A stretch of 12,746 nt of DNA from an uncultured Clostridia bacterium. GTDB lineage: Bacteria; Bacillota; Clostridia; Christensenellales; Borkfalkiaceae. The notes beneath the pieces are model-generated. The model worked only from the letters and a program-made list of their open reading frames with translations, had not been told where the DNA came from and made no database searches. Position numbers and translations under genes: made by a program. This document shows positions 1 through 6,380 of this stretch, piece after piece (the stretch's first letter is position 1; every line of letters begins with the position of its first letter). The stretch spans positions 1 to 12,746 of the forward strand of contig CANPZH010000035.1 of NCBI GenBank assembly GCA_947589335.1. Reading direction: 5' to 3'.

Positions 1-481
1 CGTCCACCAGCCCCACGACGACGGACCCGGTGGGGCCTGCCCACGGGATGTCGGAGATCGCGAGCGCGATCGAGGAGCCGATCATGGCGAGGGGCTCGGG
101 CGCGATGTCGGGCTCGACGGAGAGCGCCGTCGCCGTGACGACGACGTCGTTGAAGAGTCCCTTCGGGAAGAGCGGGCGGAGAGGACGGTCGATGAGGCGG
201 GCGGTCAGGATCGCCTTGTCGGAGGCTCTGCCCTCCCTGCGCTTGAAGCCGCCGGGGATCTTCCCGACTGCGAACATCTTCTCTTCATAGTCGACCTGCA
301 GCGGGAAAAAGTCCATGCCCTCCCGAGGTGCGGGAGACATACAGACGTTGACCATGACGGCGGTCTCTCCGCAGCGGATGACGCACGAACCGTTCGTCTG
401 CTCCGCGTATTTTCCCGTCTCGACGGTAACTTCTCTGCCCCCTACCGTAAATTTGAATTCTTTGTAGTTCGGTGTTGTCAT
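1..481 (-). CDS. pnp: Polyribonucleotide nucleotidyltransferase (PNPase), N-terminal part, cut by window edge
   Basis: PNPase is a phosphorolytic 3'-to-5' exoribonuclease of mRNA decay, which forms a trimer in the cytoplasm. About 160 codons are visible. The protein starts MTTPNYKEFKFTVGGREVTV and continues with the first RNase PH-like core: ETGKYAEQTNGSCVIRCGET, then VGKIPGGFKRREGRASDKAI, then LTARLIDRPLRPLFPKG. The GGFxxREGR and RLIDRPLRPLFP blocks are PNPase hallmarks. The second RNase PH domain, KH and S1 domains would lie beyond base 1. The ATG at 481-479 is chosen because AAGGAG (complement of 489-494) lies a good distance upstream. It follows rpsO with 104 bases between, holding a terminator, the same order and arrangement as in many bacteria. 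No clear separate promoter is visible, so expression probably comes from read-through past that terminator. Identity is certain; only the truncation limits the call. Confidence 0.97.
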   Translation of the reverse strand, partial: MTTPNYKEFKFTVGGREVTVETGKYAEQTNGSCVIRCGETAVMVNVCMSPAPREGMDFFPLQVDYEEKMFAVGKIPGGFKRREGRASDKAILTARLIDRPLRPLFPKGLFNDVVVTATALSVEPDIAPEPLAMIGSSIALAISDIPWAGPTGSVVVGLVD

Positions 482-543
482 GTTTTCACTCCTTGTTCGG
501 TTTCGTTCTTGTGCCTCTGCCGCCGGCCGGCAAAGACGGTTAC

Positions 544-577
544 AAAAAAGAGGGCGACGAAAAAGCCGCTCTCTTTT
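544..577 (-). terminator. Intrinsic terminator between rpsO and pnp
   Basis: Read on the minus strand, AAAAGAG and CTCTTTT pair, then after one A/C mismatch GCGGC pairs with GTCGC (one G-T pair). The loop is TTTTTC and the hairpin ends in six Ts. It begins about ten bases after the rpsO stop codon. Rho-independent termination here with partial read-through into pnp matches the known layout of rpsO-pnp operons. The leakiness is inferred, not seen. Confidence 0.8.
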
Positions 578-585
578 CGGTAGCT

Positions 586-840
586 TTACTTTCTGAGCTC
601 AAGCGCCGCAACGACCGCTCTGTACCGCTCGATATCCTTCGCTTTGAGATAATCCAAAAGACCGCGGCGTTTGCCGACCATCTTCAGAAGTCCGCGGCGG
701 GAGTGGTTGTCGTGCTTGTGCTCCTGCAGGTGCTCGTTGAGATGGTTGATGCGGAACGTAAGCAGCGCGATCTGCACCTCGGGCGAGCCGGTATCGCCCT
801 CATGCTGGGCGAACTTTGCAATGATTTCACTCTTCTCCAT
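586..840 (-). CDS. rpsO: Small-subunit ribosomal protein S15
   Basis: S15 (uS15) is a primary 16S rRNA-binding protein of the 30S subunit and contacts the central domain three-way junction. The 84-residue product has the family pattern FAQHEGDTGSPEVQIALLT, then NHLNEHLQEHKHDNHSRRGL, then LKMVGKRRGLLDYLKAKD and a final helix IERYRAVVAALELRK. The family is usually 88-89 residues; this one is slightly short at the N-terminus (MEKSEIIAKF), with no core element missing. An AGGAGGA ribosome binding site (complement of 850-856) sets the ATG at 840-838. A near-consensus promoter (922-950) lies upstream and a terminator directly downstream. S15 commonly represses its own translation by binding the mRNA leader; a folded leader is possible here (see the leader entry). 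Confidence 0.98.
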   Translation of the reverse strand: MEKSEIIAKFAQHEGDTGSPEVQIALLTFRINHLNEHLQEHKHDNHSRRGLLKMVGKRRGLLDYLKAKDIERYRAVVAALELRK

Positions 841-921
841 TTGCGTTTATCCTCCTATGGAAATATTCGCGAGACGCCAAGAACAACGTGGAGAGCGATC
901 TTCCTCGCGTCCGTCTTTCAT
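841..921 (-). promoter_or_regulatory. rpsO 5' leader with alternative stems; possible S15 autoregulatory RNA
   Basis: From the predicted start of transcription (about 915) to the rpsO ATG the leader is about 75 bases. CGCGAG (complement of 904-909) can pair with CTCGCG (complement of 868-873). Overlapping these, GACGC (complement of 907-911) can instead pair with GCGTC (complement of 873-877), so two mutually exclusive folds exist. The ribosome binding site at 850-856 sits just after the 3' arm. S15 leader regulators are known to have arisen several times with different structures in different phyla, so a regulator here is plausible. No match to a specific known class was established. Confidence 0.35.
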
Positions 922-950
922 AGAATAGCACATTCCGGAGAGAAAGTCAA
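922..950 (-). promoter_or_regulatory. Sigma-A type promoter for rpsO (extended -10)
   Basis: On the minus strand TTGACT (complement of 945-950) is separated by exactly 17 bases from TATTCT (complement of 922-927). TGC directly precedes the -10 hexamer, giving the extended -10 TGn motif. This is the only strong promoter-like sequence seen upstream of rpsO, about 80 bases before its start codon. A highly expressed ribosomal protein gene would be expected to have such a promoter. Confidence 0.85.
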
Positions 951-970
951 AGCATTTTCAAAGCGTTTGG

Positions 971-1025
971 AAAAAATTCTTTTTCGCGGAGGAGGAAAGG
1001 CCCTCCCCGACCCTTTGCTCGCGAA
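971..1025 (-). terminator. Weak terminator-like hairpin upstream of the rpsO promoter
   Basis: On the minus strand GGGGAGG (complement of 1002-1008) pairs with CCTCCTC (complement of 989-995) with one G-T pair and a GCCTTT loop. TTCGCG (complement of 1020-1025) can pair with CGCGAA (complement of 983-988), with an unpaired bulge on the 5' side only. Six Ts follow at 976-971, but separated from the stem by AAAGAA. The spacing is poorer than in the other terminators of this window, so this may be only a backup or a chance fold. Confidence 0.3.
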
Positions 1026-1104
1026 GAGAAGGGATATGGTCCCCTAATAACTTGGAGTGAAACATTGCAGGGACCGCAAGGTAATGCGTGCGCCACTCCC
1101 AAAT

Positions 1105-1199
1105 GTCATGTCGAGCGCAGCCGAGACATCTCTACTGCATTTTTGATCATGTGAAGATTTCTCCGCTCCGCTCACTGTGTTCGCTTCGGTCGAAATGAC
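1105..1199. repeat. Short non-coding element with imperfect inverted ends (MITE/REP-like)
   Basis: The plus strand begins GTCATGTCGAGCGCAGC and ends with the near-reverse complement GCTTCGGTCGAAATGAC, giving termini of the form GTCATnTCGAnCG. Inner segments also match: GAGACATCT on the left against AGATTTCTC on the right. The 95-base unit contains no gene; the frame that crosses it translates to STEANTVSGAEKSSH and SRDVSAALDMT, a kind of string I associate with translated intergenic repeats in Clostridia genomes. Only one copy is in the window, so dispersed-repeat status is inference from this recall and from the inverted ends. It lies in the gap between two transcription units, a typical location for such elements. 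Confidence 0.55.
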
Positions 1200-1205
1200 G
1201 ATCTG

Positions 1206-1238
1206 AAAAAGCGCTTGCGACCTTTCGCAAAAAGCGCT
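1206..1238 (-). terminator. Intrinsic terminator after the lipoprotein gene
   Basis: On the minus strand AGCGCTTTTTGCGA folds back on TCGCAAGCGCT, with three Ts bulged on the 5' arm and an AAGG loop, and runs straight into TTTTT (complement of 1206-1210). It lies about 105 bases past the lipoprotein stop codon, after the perfect hairpin at 1291-1329. This is the best candidate for the end of the recJ-to-lipoprotein operon. Confidence 0.65.
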
Positions 1239-1290
1239 CGCGGGACTGCGCAAAGAACAAGCCGTGAGCACATCAATCATGCCATATACC

Positions 1291-1329
1291 GAACGCGCCG
1301 CGCGGGCATTCTGCCCGCGCGGCGCGTTC
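1291..1329. repeat. Perfect 18-bp inverted repeat, 3-base loop (GC-rich hairpin)
   Basis: GAACGCGCCGCGCGGGCA (1291-1308), loop TTC, then its exact reverse complement (1312-1329). It begins 13 bases past the lipoprotein stop codon. Neither strand has a T-run directly after the stem, so it is not a canonical intrinsic terminator. It could block 3' exonucleases, assist the T-tailed terminator further on, or terminate without a T-run. Perfect pairing over 18 GC-rich base pairs is very unlikely by chance and implies selection or recent origin. Confidence 0.85.
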
Positions 1330-1342
1330 AAAACAGAGAATG

Positions 1343-2227
1343 TTATTGCGGGAGGACGATCTCCGCCTTGCCGTAGTCGTAGACGATGAGGTCATCGCAC
1401 AACGGATGATCGCCGTACGCATTGTCGAAATTGATGCTCAGTCCGCAAAATACGCCGCCTATGAAGATCACGTTGTAGGTATAGGTGCGCGATGAGGCAT
1501 GGCCCAGCAGTCCGAGGACATCTTCCCGCGAGATGTACGCCCCCGCTTCCTCATCGTAGGTAAATGAGGAAAACTTCTCTCCCAAAGCGATCAGAATATC
1601 CCGATACGAAAAAGTACCCTCCTCCACTCCGTCCTGAAAGTCATTGGGGATCCATTCCCCGTTGCTTTCCTTCCAACTGGTTATGGTTTCTCCGTCTTTT
1701 ACAAATTTTTTATATGTCCGTACGCCGAGCTCGCCCCCGGACAAATCTGAAATTTTGCAGGCCCCCTTCGAGCCGTCGAATTCCATTTCATACAGATATC
1801 CGACATAGGGCTGCTTGCTGTGGCTATCGACATAAAACTCCGTCAGTTTCAAGCGGAAATTTTCGAACGTTGCGGGCAGGAATGCCGCTTCCCACTCCGA
1901 TTCCGTGACGACGTCCGAGCGAAGCGAATGGATATCGGTATCTCCCGTCATGACGAACGGCTCCTTGTAACCGCAGACGGAACAGGCCCCGTCCTTCATG
2001 CTGTGCGCCTCTTTTACGACCGCGTCCTCATGTCCGCAGGTCGCCGCATGCCAATGGTGGGTCTCATCGCTCGTCCACGCGCTTGCAAAGGTGTGCGTAT
2101 GCTGGACCTCGCCCTGCCCCGGCTCTTCCGTCTGTTCCGGTTGTTTGCCGTTTTCGCCGCAGCCGGCGCAGACGCCCAAGCCGAGCGCGCCCGCAAGCAA
2201 GATCGCCAAAATTCCCGTCTTTTTCAT
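1343..2227 (-). CDS. Predicted secreted lipoprotein with His/Cys-rich possible zinc-binding segment
   Basis: I do not recognise a named family. The 294-residue product starts MKKTGILAILLAGALGLGVC and then AGC: a positively charged start, a hydrophobic stretch and cysteines at 20 and 23, as in a lipoprotein signal peptide. The exact lipidated cysteine is uncertain because neither LGVC nor CAGC is an ideal lipobox. A short acidic linker follows. Residues 43-87 read HTHTFASAWTSDETHHWHAA, then TCGHEDAVVKEAHSMKDGA and CSVCGYK, with H43, H45, H58, H60, C64, H66, H75, C82 and C85 as possible metal ligands. This H-x-H...W...HW...C...H...CxxCG pattern recurs in cell-surface proteins of gut Clostridia. 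The rest (about 95-294) is soluble, aromatic- and acidic-rich, with no catalytic motif that I recognise. The ATG follows AGGAGGAG (complement of 2231-2238). The gene begins 24 bases after hemZ and is probably the last gene of the operon. It is likely membrane-anchored on the outer face; function unknown. Confidence 0.8.
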   Translation of the reverse strand: MKKTGILAILLAGALGLGVCAGCGENGKQPEQTEEPGQGEVQHTHTFASAWTSDETHHWHAATCGHEDAVVKEAHSMKDGACSVCGYKEPFVMTGDTDIHSLRSDVVTESEWEAAFLPATFENFRLKLTEFYVDSHSKQPYVGYLYEMEFDGSKGACKISDLSGGELGVRTYKKFVKDGETITSWKESNGEWIPNDFQDGVEEGTFSYRDILIALGEKFSSFTYDEEAGAYISREDVLGLLGHASSRTYTYNVIFIGGVFCGLSINFDNAYGDHPLCDDLIVYDYGKAEIVLPQ

Positions 2228-2251
2228 ATTCTCCTCCTGTATGGAACTTTT

Positions 2252-3646
2252 TTATGACTGCCCGAACAGCCGGGCCTTCTCTTCGATGAGCTTTTCCGTC
2301 TTTGCAAGGTATGTGGGAATATCTTTGGGACTGCCGAGCCGTTCGATGCGGTTCTCCCCGAAAAACACCCGCTTGCTGATCGCGTTCGCCCCGACGGCAA
2401 GGTTGTCTGCAGACTCCTCCATCACGTCGATGTTGTACACCGAGGCGAAGCCCGGTTTGGTCCAGCCGACGTTCTCGTGCGCGCCTGCCATGTATTTCTG
2501 GCGGTAGAGATAGTAGGGTCCGTATCCCGCCGCCGCGAGCGCTTTGCGCGAATAGGCGATCATCTCCGCGAGGTTGTCCTCGGCGAGCAGTTCGACGTTC
2601 TGCTCCCCGCCGAGATGTTCCTCCTTGAGCTTTGCCCCCTTCTTGAGACAGAGCGTGTGCACGGTGATGTTTTCGGGCCCGAGCGCGATCGCCTCGCCGA
2701 CGCTCTCTTCGAACTCTTCAAGGCTCTCCCCCGTGAGACCCGCGATGAGGTCGCAGTTCACGGTGAACCCGTAAGGGCGCGCCATCTCAAACGCCTCGTA
2801 GAGCTGTGCCCGCGTATGCTTTCTGCCGATCGCCGCAAGCGTCCTGTCCGAGAAGGACTGCGCGTTGATACAGATGCGCGTGACGCCGAATTTGCGGCAC
2901 AGGTCGAGTTTTTCGGGCGTAAACACGTCGGGTCTGCCCGCCTCGACGGTGTATTCGCACCCGTTCGTGCGGAGGGGGGCGATCGTTTCGAAGACCTGTT
3001 CCAGCTCGCCGCACTCAAGGACGAAGGGCGTTCCCCCGCCGACGTACACCGAGCGGAGGCTGCCGATCGGCGGCGCCGCCCTCAGCTCCTCCCGCAGCGC
3101 ATCGAGATAGGCGGGCACGAACTGCCGCGTTCTGTCGATGGGCGCGGTGATGAAGGAACAGTAGGTGCATTTGCTCGGGCAGAAGGGCAGGGAGACGTAC
3201 AGATCGACGTTCCCCTCTCTCCGCTCGTAGATCCCTCTCTGCCCGTCCAGAACGCTCCGGACGAGCGCGGTGTTCTCCTCCGAGACGCGCAATTCGCGGA
3301 AGAGGGCGCCGAAATCCCTCCCTTGCGCGAGTTCGCCGTAGGCGAGGCGGGTCGGACGGATCCCCGTCAGCGATCCCCACGGCAGCGTCTTGCCGCAGAA
3401 TGCCGAGAGCGCGTCGTACAAAGCGAGTTTGGAGAGCCGTTTGAGACGGCTCTTTCGCTCCGTTTCGCCGCAGGGCGGGAACGGGTCCTCCCGAACGCTC
3501 TCCCGTCCGTCCACAAAAAAGACGGTCTTCAACATGCCGTCTTTCAGATCCGCCCTATGTTCGATGGTGAGCTTCTCCGCGCCCGCGAACAGGCGGACGA
3601 CGTCCATCAGCTCCGGCTCCAGCCATTTCTGCGTCGATGTCAACAT
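2252..3646 (-). CDS. hemZ: HemZ family radical SAM protein (oxygen-independent coproporphyrinogen III oxidase-like)
   Basis: The product has 464 residues if started at ATG 3646-3644. The N-terminal third carries the HemZ-type block GSLTGIRPTRLAYGEL (91-106). The radical SAM core has the 4Fe-4S motif LPFCPSKCTYCSF with C156, C160 and C163, then GGGTP at 203-207. Residues 377-395 (PYYLYRQKYMAGAHENVGW) match the HemZ/HemN C-terminal signature. HemN-type enzymes use two SAM-derived radicals to decarboxylate coproporphyrinogen III; HemZ proteins are annotated likewise, but no other heme gene is visible here, so the true substrate is open. A longer in-frame start at 3724 was rejected because its extra 26 residues lie inside the MBL gene and look non-family. 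The chosen ATG overlaps the MBL stop codon by 7 bases (ATGTTGA), which suggests translational coupling; the ribosome binding site is weak. Identity is firm, the exact start slightly less so. Confidence 0.92.
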   Translation of the reverse strand: MLTSTQKWLEPELMDVVRLFAGAEKLTIEHRADLKDGMLKTVFFVDGRESVREDPFPPCGETERKSRLKRLSKLALYDALSAFCGKTLPWGSLTGIRPTRLAYGELAQGRDFGALFRELRVSEENTALVRSVLDGQRGIYERREGNVDLYVSLPFCPSKCTYCSFITAPIDRTRQFVPAYLDALREELRAAPPIGSLRSVYVGGGTPFVLECGELEQVFETIAPLRTNGCEYTVEAGRPDVFTPEKLDLCRKFGVTRICINAQSFSDRTLAAIGRKHTRAQLYEAFEMARPYGFTVNCDLIAGLTGESLEEFEESVGEAIALGPENITVHTLCLKKGAKLKEEHLGGEQNVELLAEDNLAEMIAYSRKALAAAGYGPYYLYRQKYMAGAHENVGWTKPGFASVYNIDVMEESADNLAVGANAISKRVFFGENRIERLGSPKDIPTYLAKTEKLIEEKARLFGQS

Positions 3647-4245
3647 TTCCAAACCCGATTGTACATTCTCTCCCTGCGGAGGGTCGTATCCTCCCCGTGC
3701 CCGGGACAAACGGGGCCGTCCCATTCAAGCGCGTAGAGCTTTCCGACGCTCGCCATGAGCGCCCGCATATCCCCCGTGGGCAGATCCGTCCTGCCGAAGT
3801 CCCCCGCAAAGAGGGTATCCCCCGTGAACAGGGCCTCCTCCGTCAGATAACATGCGCCGCCCGACGTATGTCCCGGCGTCGCAATGACGCGGAAGGAGAT
3901 CCCGCACAGCGTGAGAAGATCTCCGTCCCCGAAGGTAAAATCTATCGTGAAGGGCGGAACGTCCGATCCTCCCATCTCGATGCCCAAATTGGCGTGCAGA
4001 GCGAGTTCTTCCTCCCCGCGGAGGCACCCGATCTTCGCGCCCGCCGCCTGCAGGGCGGCACAGCCGCCGATATGGTCGAAATGCCCGTGGGTGAGCAGGA
4101 CATACCCGACGGAAAGTCCCCTCCTCTCCGCCTCGGCGGCGATCCGCGGGCGGGAAGGGTCGATACAGACGGCACGGCTGCCGTCTGCGGTCACGAAATA
4201 GCTGTTGGCGGAAAACCCCCTCGGGGGAATCTTGAAGATCTGCAT
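3640..4245 (-). CDS. MBL-fold metallo-hydrolase (glyoxalase II-like / YcbL-like)
   Basis: The 201-residue protein starts MQIFKIPPRGFSANSYFVTA. It has the complete metal site of the metallo-beta-lactamase fold: THGHFDH (52-58, HxHxDH), TPGHTSGG (123-130), FTGDTLFAGDFGRTDL (140-155, bridging aspartate) and CPGHGE (180-185). The F-x-x-N-S-Y start and GD-LF-G-GR-D block are typical of the small glyoxalase II-like subgroup, which hydrolyses thioesters such as S-lactoylglutathione in some members. The length suits that subgroup, without the C-terminal domain of true GloB. The substrate cannot be read from sequence. The ATG at 4245 lies one base after the rel stop codon (TGAGATG) with no strong ribosome binding site of its own, so it is probably translated by coupling to rel. 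A gene of this family next to rel and hemZ is common in Clostridia. Confidence 0.93.
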   Translation of the reverse strand: MQIFKIPPRGFSANSYFVTADGSRAVCIDPSRPRIAAEAERRGLSVGYVLLTHGHFDHIGGCAALQAAGAKIGCLRGEEELALHANLGIEMGGSDVPPFTIDFTFGDGDLLTLCGISFRVIATPGHTSGGACYLTEEALFTGDTLFAGDFGRTDLPTGDMRALMASVGKLYALEWDGPVCPGHGEDTTLRRERMYNRVWKC

Positions 4246-4246
4246 C

Positions 4247-6379
4247 TCAGTTCGCCGAACGGCGCACGTCGAAGATCTTGTTGCTGTGCGCCTTGATCTT
4301 TTTGATGAGCACCTCGACGTCCTGCCGGTTGGTGAGGGTGACGGTGACGTCGACGATGGCATTTTCGGACTTGTCGTATCTGCCGTTGATGGAGGTGATC
4401 CCGAGGTGCATCTCCGCCACGCTTGCGGAGATCGCGCCGATTGCGACGCCTTGGTCCGCCGCCGATACGACGATCGCCGCCTTGTAGTGCTCCTTGCCCC
4501 CTTCGGCGATCCAATCTGCGGGCTGCAGCCGCTCCTCCTCCACGCCGCGCATGTTCGGGCAGTCCTTGCGGTGGATGACGATCCCTCTCCCCCGCGTGAC
4601 GAATCCGACGATCTCGTCCCCGGGGACAGGGGAACAGCACCCCGCGAAGGAGACGAGAAGCCCCGTCGTCCCGTTGACCGTGACCGAACCCTTCGCGATC
4701 CTGCCGCGGTATTCTTGAACAACGGGCTGGGGAACGTCCTTGCGGAAGTAGTCGATGAGCTTGAAGAGGACCTGGTTGACCGTCGTCGCGCCGTAGCCGA
4801 TCGAGGCGAACATCTCGTCCTGCGAGGCGAACGCGAGCTTTTCGGAGACCTTCGCAAAGCTCTCCTCGGTGAGGATATCCGCGAGCGCATACCCCTTGCG
4901 CTTTGCCGCCTCTTCGAGCATGCTCTTGCCCGTGCGGATGTTCTCCTCCTTCATGTTCTTCTTGAAGAAAGCCTTGATCTTCGCCTTGGCGGAGGAGGAT
5001 CTGATGAATTTGAGCCAGTCGCGCGTCGGCCCCTTGGAATTGGGGGAGGTGATGATCTCGACGACGTCGCCGATCTCGAGCACCGAGCTGAGCGGCACGA
5101 TCTTGCCGTTGACTTTCGCCCCCGTGCAGTGGTTGCCGACTTCGGAGTGGATCGCATAGGCAAAGTCGACAGGGGTCGCCCCGTTGGGCAGGGAGATGAC
5201 CTTCCCCTGCGGCGTGAACACGAGCAGCTCCGTGCTGCTGTAGAGGTCCCCCTTCACCGTGTCGAGGAACTCCTTGGAGTCCTTCATGTCGCCCTGCCAT
5301 TCCATCGCCTCGCGGATCCACGCGATGCGCTGGTCGAGCGAACTCTCCTCGGTGCGGTTTTCCTTGTATTTCCAGTGCGCCGCGATGCCGTATTCCGCCG
5401 TGCGGTGCATCTCCTCCGTGCGGATCTGGATCTCGAAGGGCTGCCCGAAGTTGGTGACGACCGTCGTATGCAGAGACTGGTACAGGTTGGGCTTGGGGGT
5501 CGCGATATAGTCTTTGATCCGCCCGGGAATGGGCTTCCACTTTTTGTGGATCTTGCCGAGCACTTCGTAGCACTCGTCCACCGTGCCCACGATGACCCGC
5601 ACGGCCGTCAGATCGTAGATCTGTTCGAGGGTCTTATCCTTCGTCCGCATCTTTTTGTAGATGGAATAGAAGTGCTTGGGCCTTCCGAACACCTCGCCGC
5701 GGATCCCCGATTCGGTCAGGATCGCGTTGATCTCCTCGACGACGAAATCGACGAAACGGGTGCGCTCTTCGAGTTTCTGGTGGATGTTCTCGACCAAAAA
5801 TTCAAACGCCGCGGGATCGAGATATTTGAGGCAGAGGTCCTCGAGTTCGCACTTGACCTGCGAAATACCGAGCCTCCCCGCGATGGGCGCGTAGATGTCG
5901 AGGGTCTCCTGCGCCATCTTCTTCTGGCGTTCCTCCGAGAGGTAGTTGAGCGAACGCATGTTGTGCAGACGGTCTGCGAGCTTGATGATGATGACGCGGA
6001 TGTCCTTCGCCATCGCGACGAAGATCTTGCGGAAGTTCTCCGCCTCCTCCTCTTCCTGCGACTTGAAGACGATCCTGTCGAGCTTTGTGACGCCCGAGAC
6101 GAGGGAGAGCACCTCCTCGCCGAACTCCCGCCTGATCTCCTCCTCGGTGTGCGGGGTGTCTTCGATGACGTCGTGCAGGAGGGCGCCCGCGACGGTCGCG
6201 GGGTCTAGACCCAGGTCGACGAGGATCTCCGCAACGGCGCAAGGGTGGATGAAGTACGGCTCGCCCGAGGCGCGCTTCTGGTCGGCATGCGCCTCCTTTG
6301 CGAAGTCGTATGCGTGCAGGAGCATATCTCTGCCCTCGCCCGTGTAGTACTCATAGATTTTCATGAGAATGGGTTCCAT
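4247..6379 (-). CDS. rel: Bifunctional (p)ppGpp synthetase/hydrolase (Rel)
   Basis: The 710-residue protein makes the alarmone (p)ppGpp from ATP and GDP/GTP and also hydrolyses it, controlling the stringent response at the ribosome. In order: the HD hydrolase domain has R36, FIHP with H45, LLHDVIEDT with H69-D70 and E73-D74, and LADRLHN with D136 and N140. All are intact, so hydrolysis is expected. The synthetase domain follows: GRPKHFYSIYKKM (232-244), GRIKDYIATPKPNLYQSLHT (286-305) and EIQIRT (316-321). RIKD is the RxKD motif of bifunctional enzymes, unlike the ExDD of synthesis-only RelA. Then come TGS (about 387-445, VFTPQGKVISLPNG), a helical region, the zinc-finger/conserved-Cys part (GCCSPVPGD, C581-C582, H603, C607) and a C-terminal ACT domain (about 633-705). 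The length is slightly under the usual 720-740. ATG 6379 is preferred over Met6 because GGGAG sits just upstream. It starts one base after the recJ stop codon. Confidence 0.97.
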   Translation of the reverse strand: MEPILMKIYEYYTGEGRDMLLHAYDFAKEAHADQKRASGEPYFIHPCAVAEILVDLGLDPATVAGALLHDVIEDTPHTEEEIRREFGEEVLSLVSGVTKLDRIVFKSQEEEEAENFRKIFVAMAKDIRVIIIKLADRLHNMRSLNYLSEERQKKMAQETLDIYAPIAGRLGISQVKCELEDLCLKYLDPAAFEFLVENIHQKLEERTRFVDFVVEEINAILTESGIRGEVFGRPKHFYSIYKKMRTKDKTLEQIYDLTAVRVIVGTVDECYEVLGKIHKKWKPIPGRIKDYIATPKPNLYQSLHTTVVTNFGQPFEIQIRTEEMHRTAEYGIAAHWKYKENRTEESSLDQRIAWIREAMEWQGDMKDSKEFLDTVKGDLYSSTELLVFTPQGKVISLPNGATPVDFAYAIHSEVGNHCTGAKVNGKIVPLSSVLEIGDVVEIITSPNSKGPTRDWLKFIRSSSAKAKIKAFFKKNMKEENIRTGKSMLEEAAKRKGYALADILTEESFAKVSEKLAFASQDEMFASIGYGATTVNQVLFKLIDYFRKDVPQPVVQEYRGRIAKGSVTVNGTTGLLVSFAGCCSPVPGDEIVGFVTRGRGIVIHRKDCPNMRGVEEERLQPADWIAEGGKEHYKAAIVVSAADQGVAIGAISASVAEMHLGITSINGRYDKSENAIVDVTVTLTNRQDVEVLIKKIKAHSNKIFDVRRSAN

Positions 6380-6380
6380 A

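Noticed and set aside
522..531. GCCGGCCGGC palindrome between rpsO and pnp
   Set aside because: Short self-complementary GC string; could be a small part of the pnp leader but is expected by chance in such DNA.
472..1047. Plus-strand open frame of 191 codons over rpsO
   Set aside because: It covers the terminator, the rpsO gene and its promoter in antisense; no protein-like features.
1044..1331. Minus-strand open frame of 95 codons in the gap between the lipoprotein and rpsO
   Set aside because: It runs through the perfect hairpin, the terminator and the inverted-end repeat; the translation is a repeat artefact, and no ribosome binding site supports it.
2477..3736. Plus-strand open frame (419 codons) opposite hemZ
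   Set aside because: Shadow of hemZ codon bias; no motif and no ribosome binding site of note.
4205..6208. Plus-strand open frame (667 codons) opposite rel
   Set aside because: Same reason: complement of well-conserved Rel domains, no recognisable protein pattern of its own.
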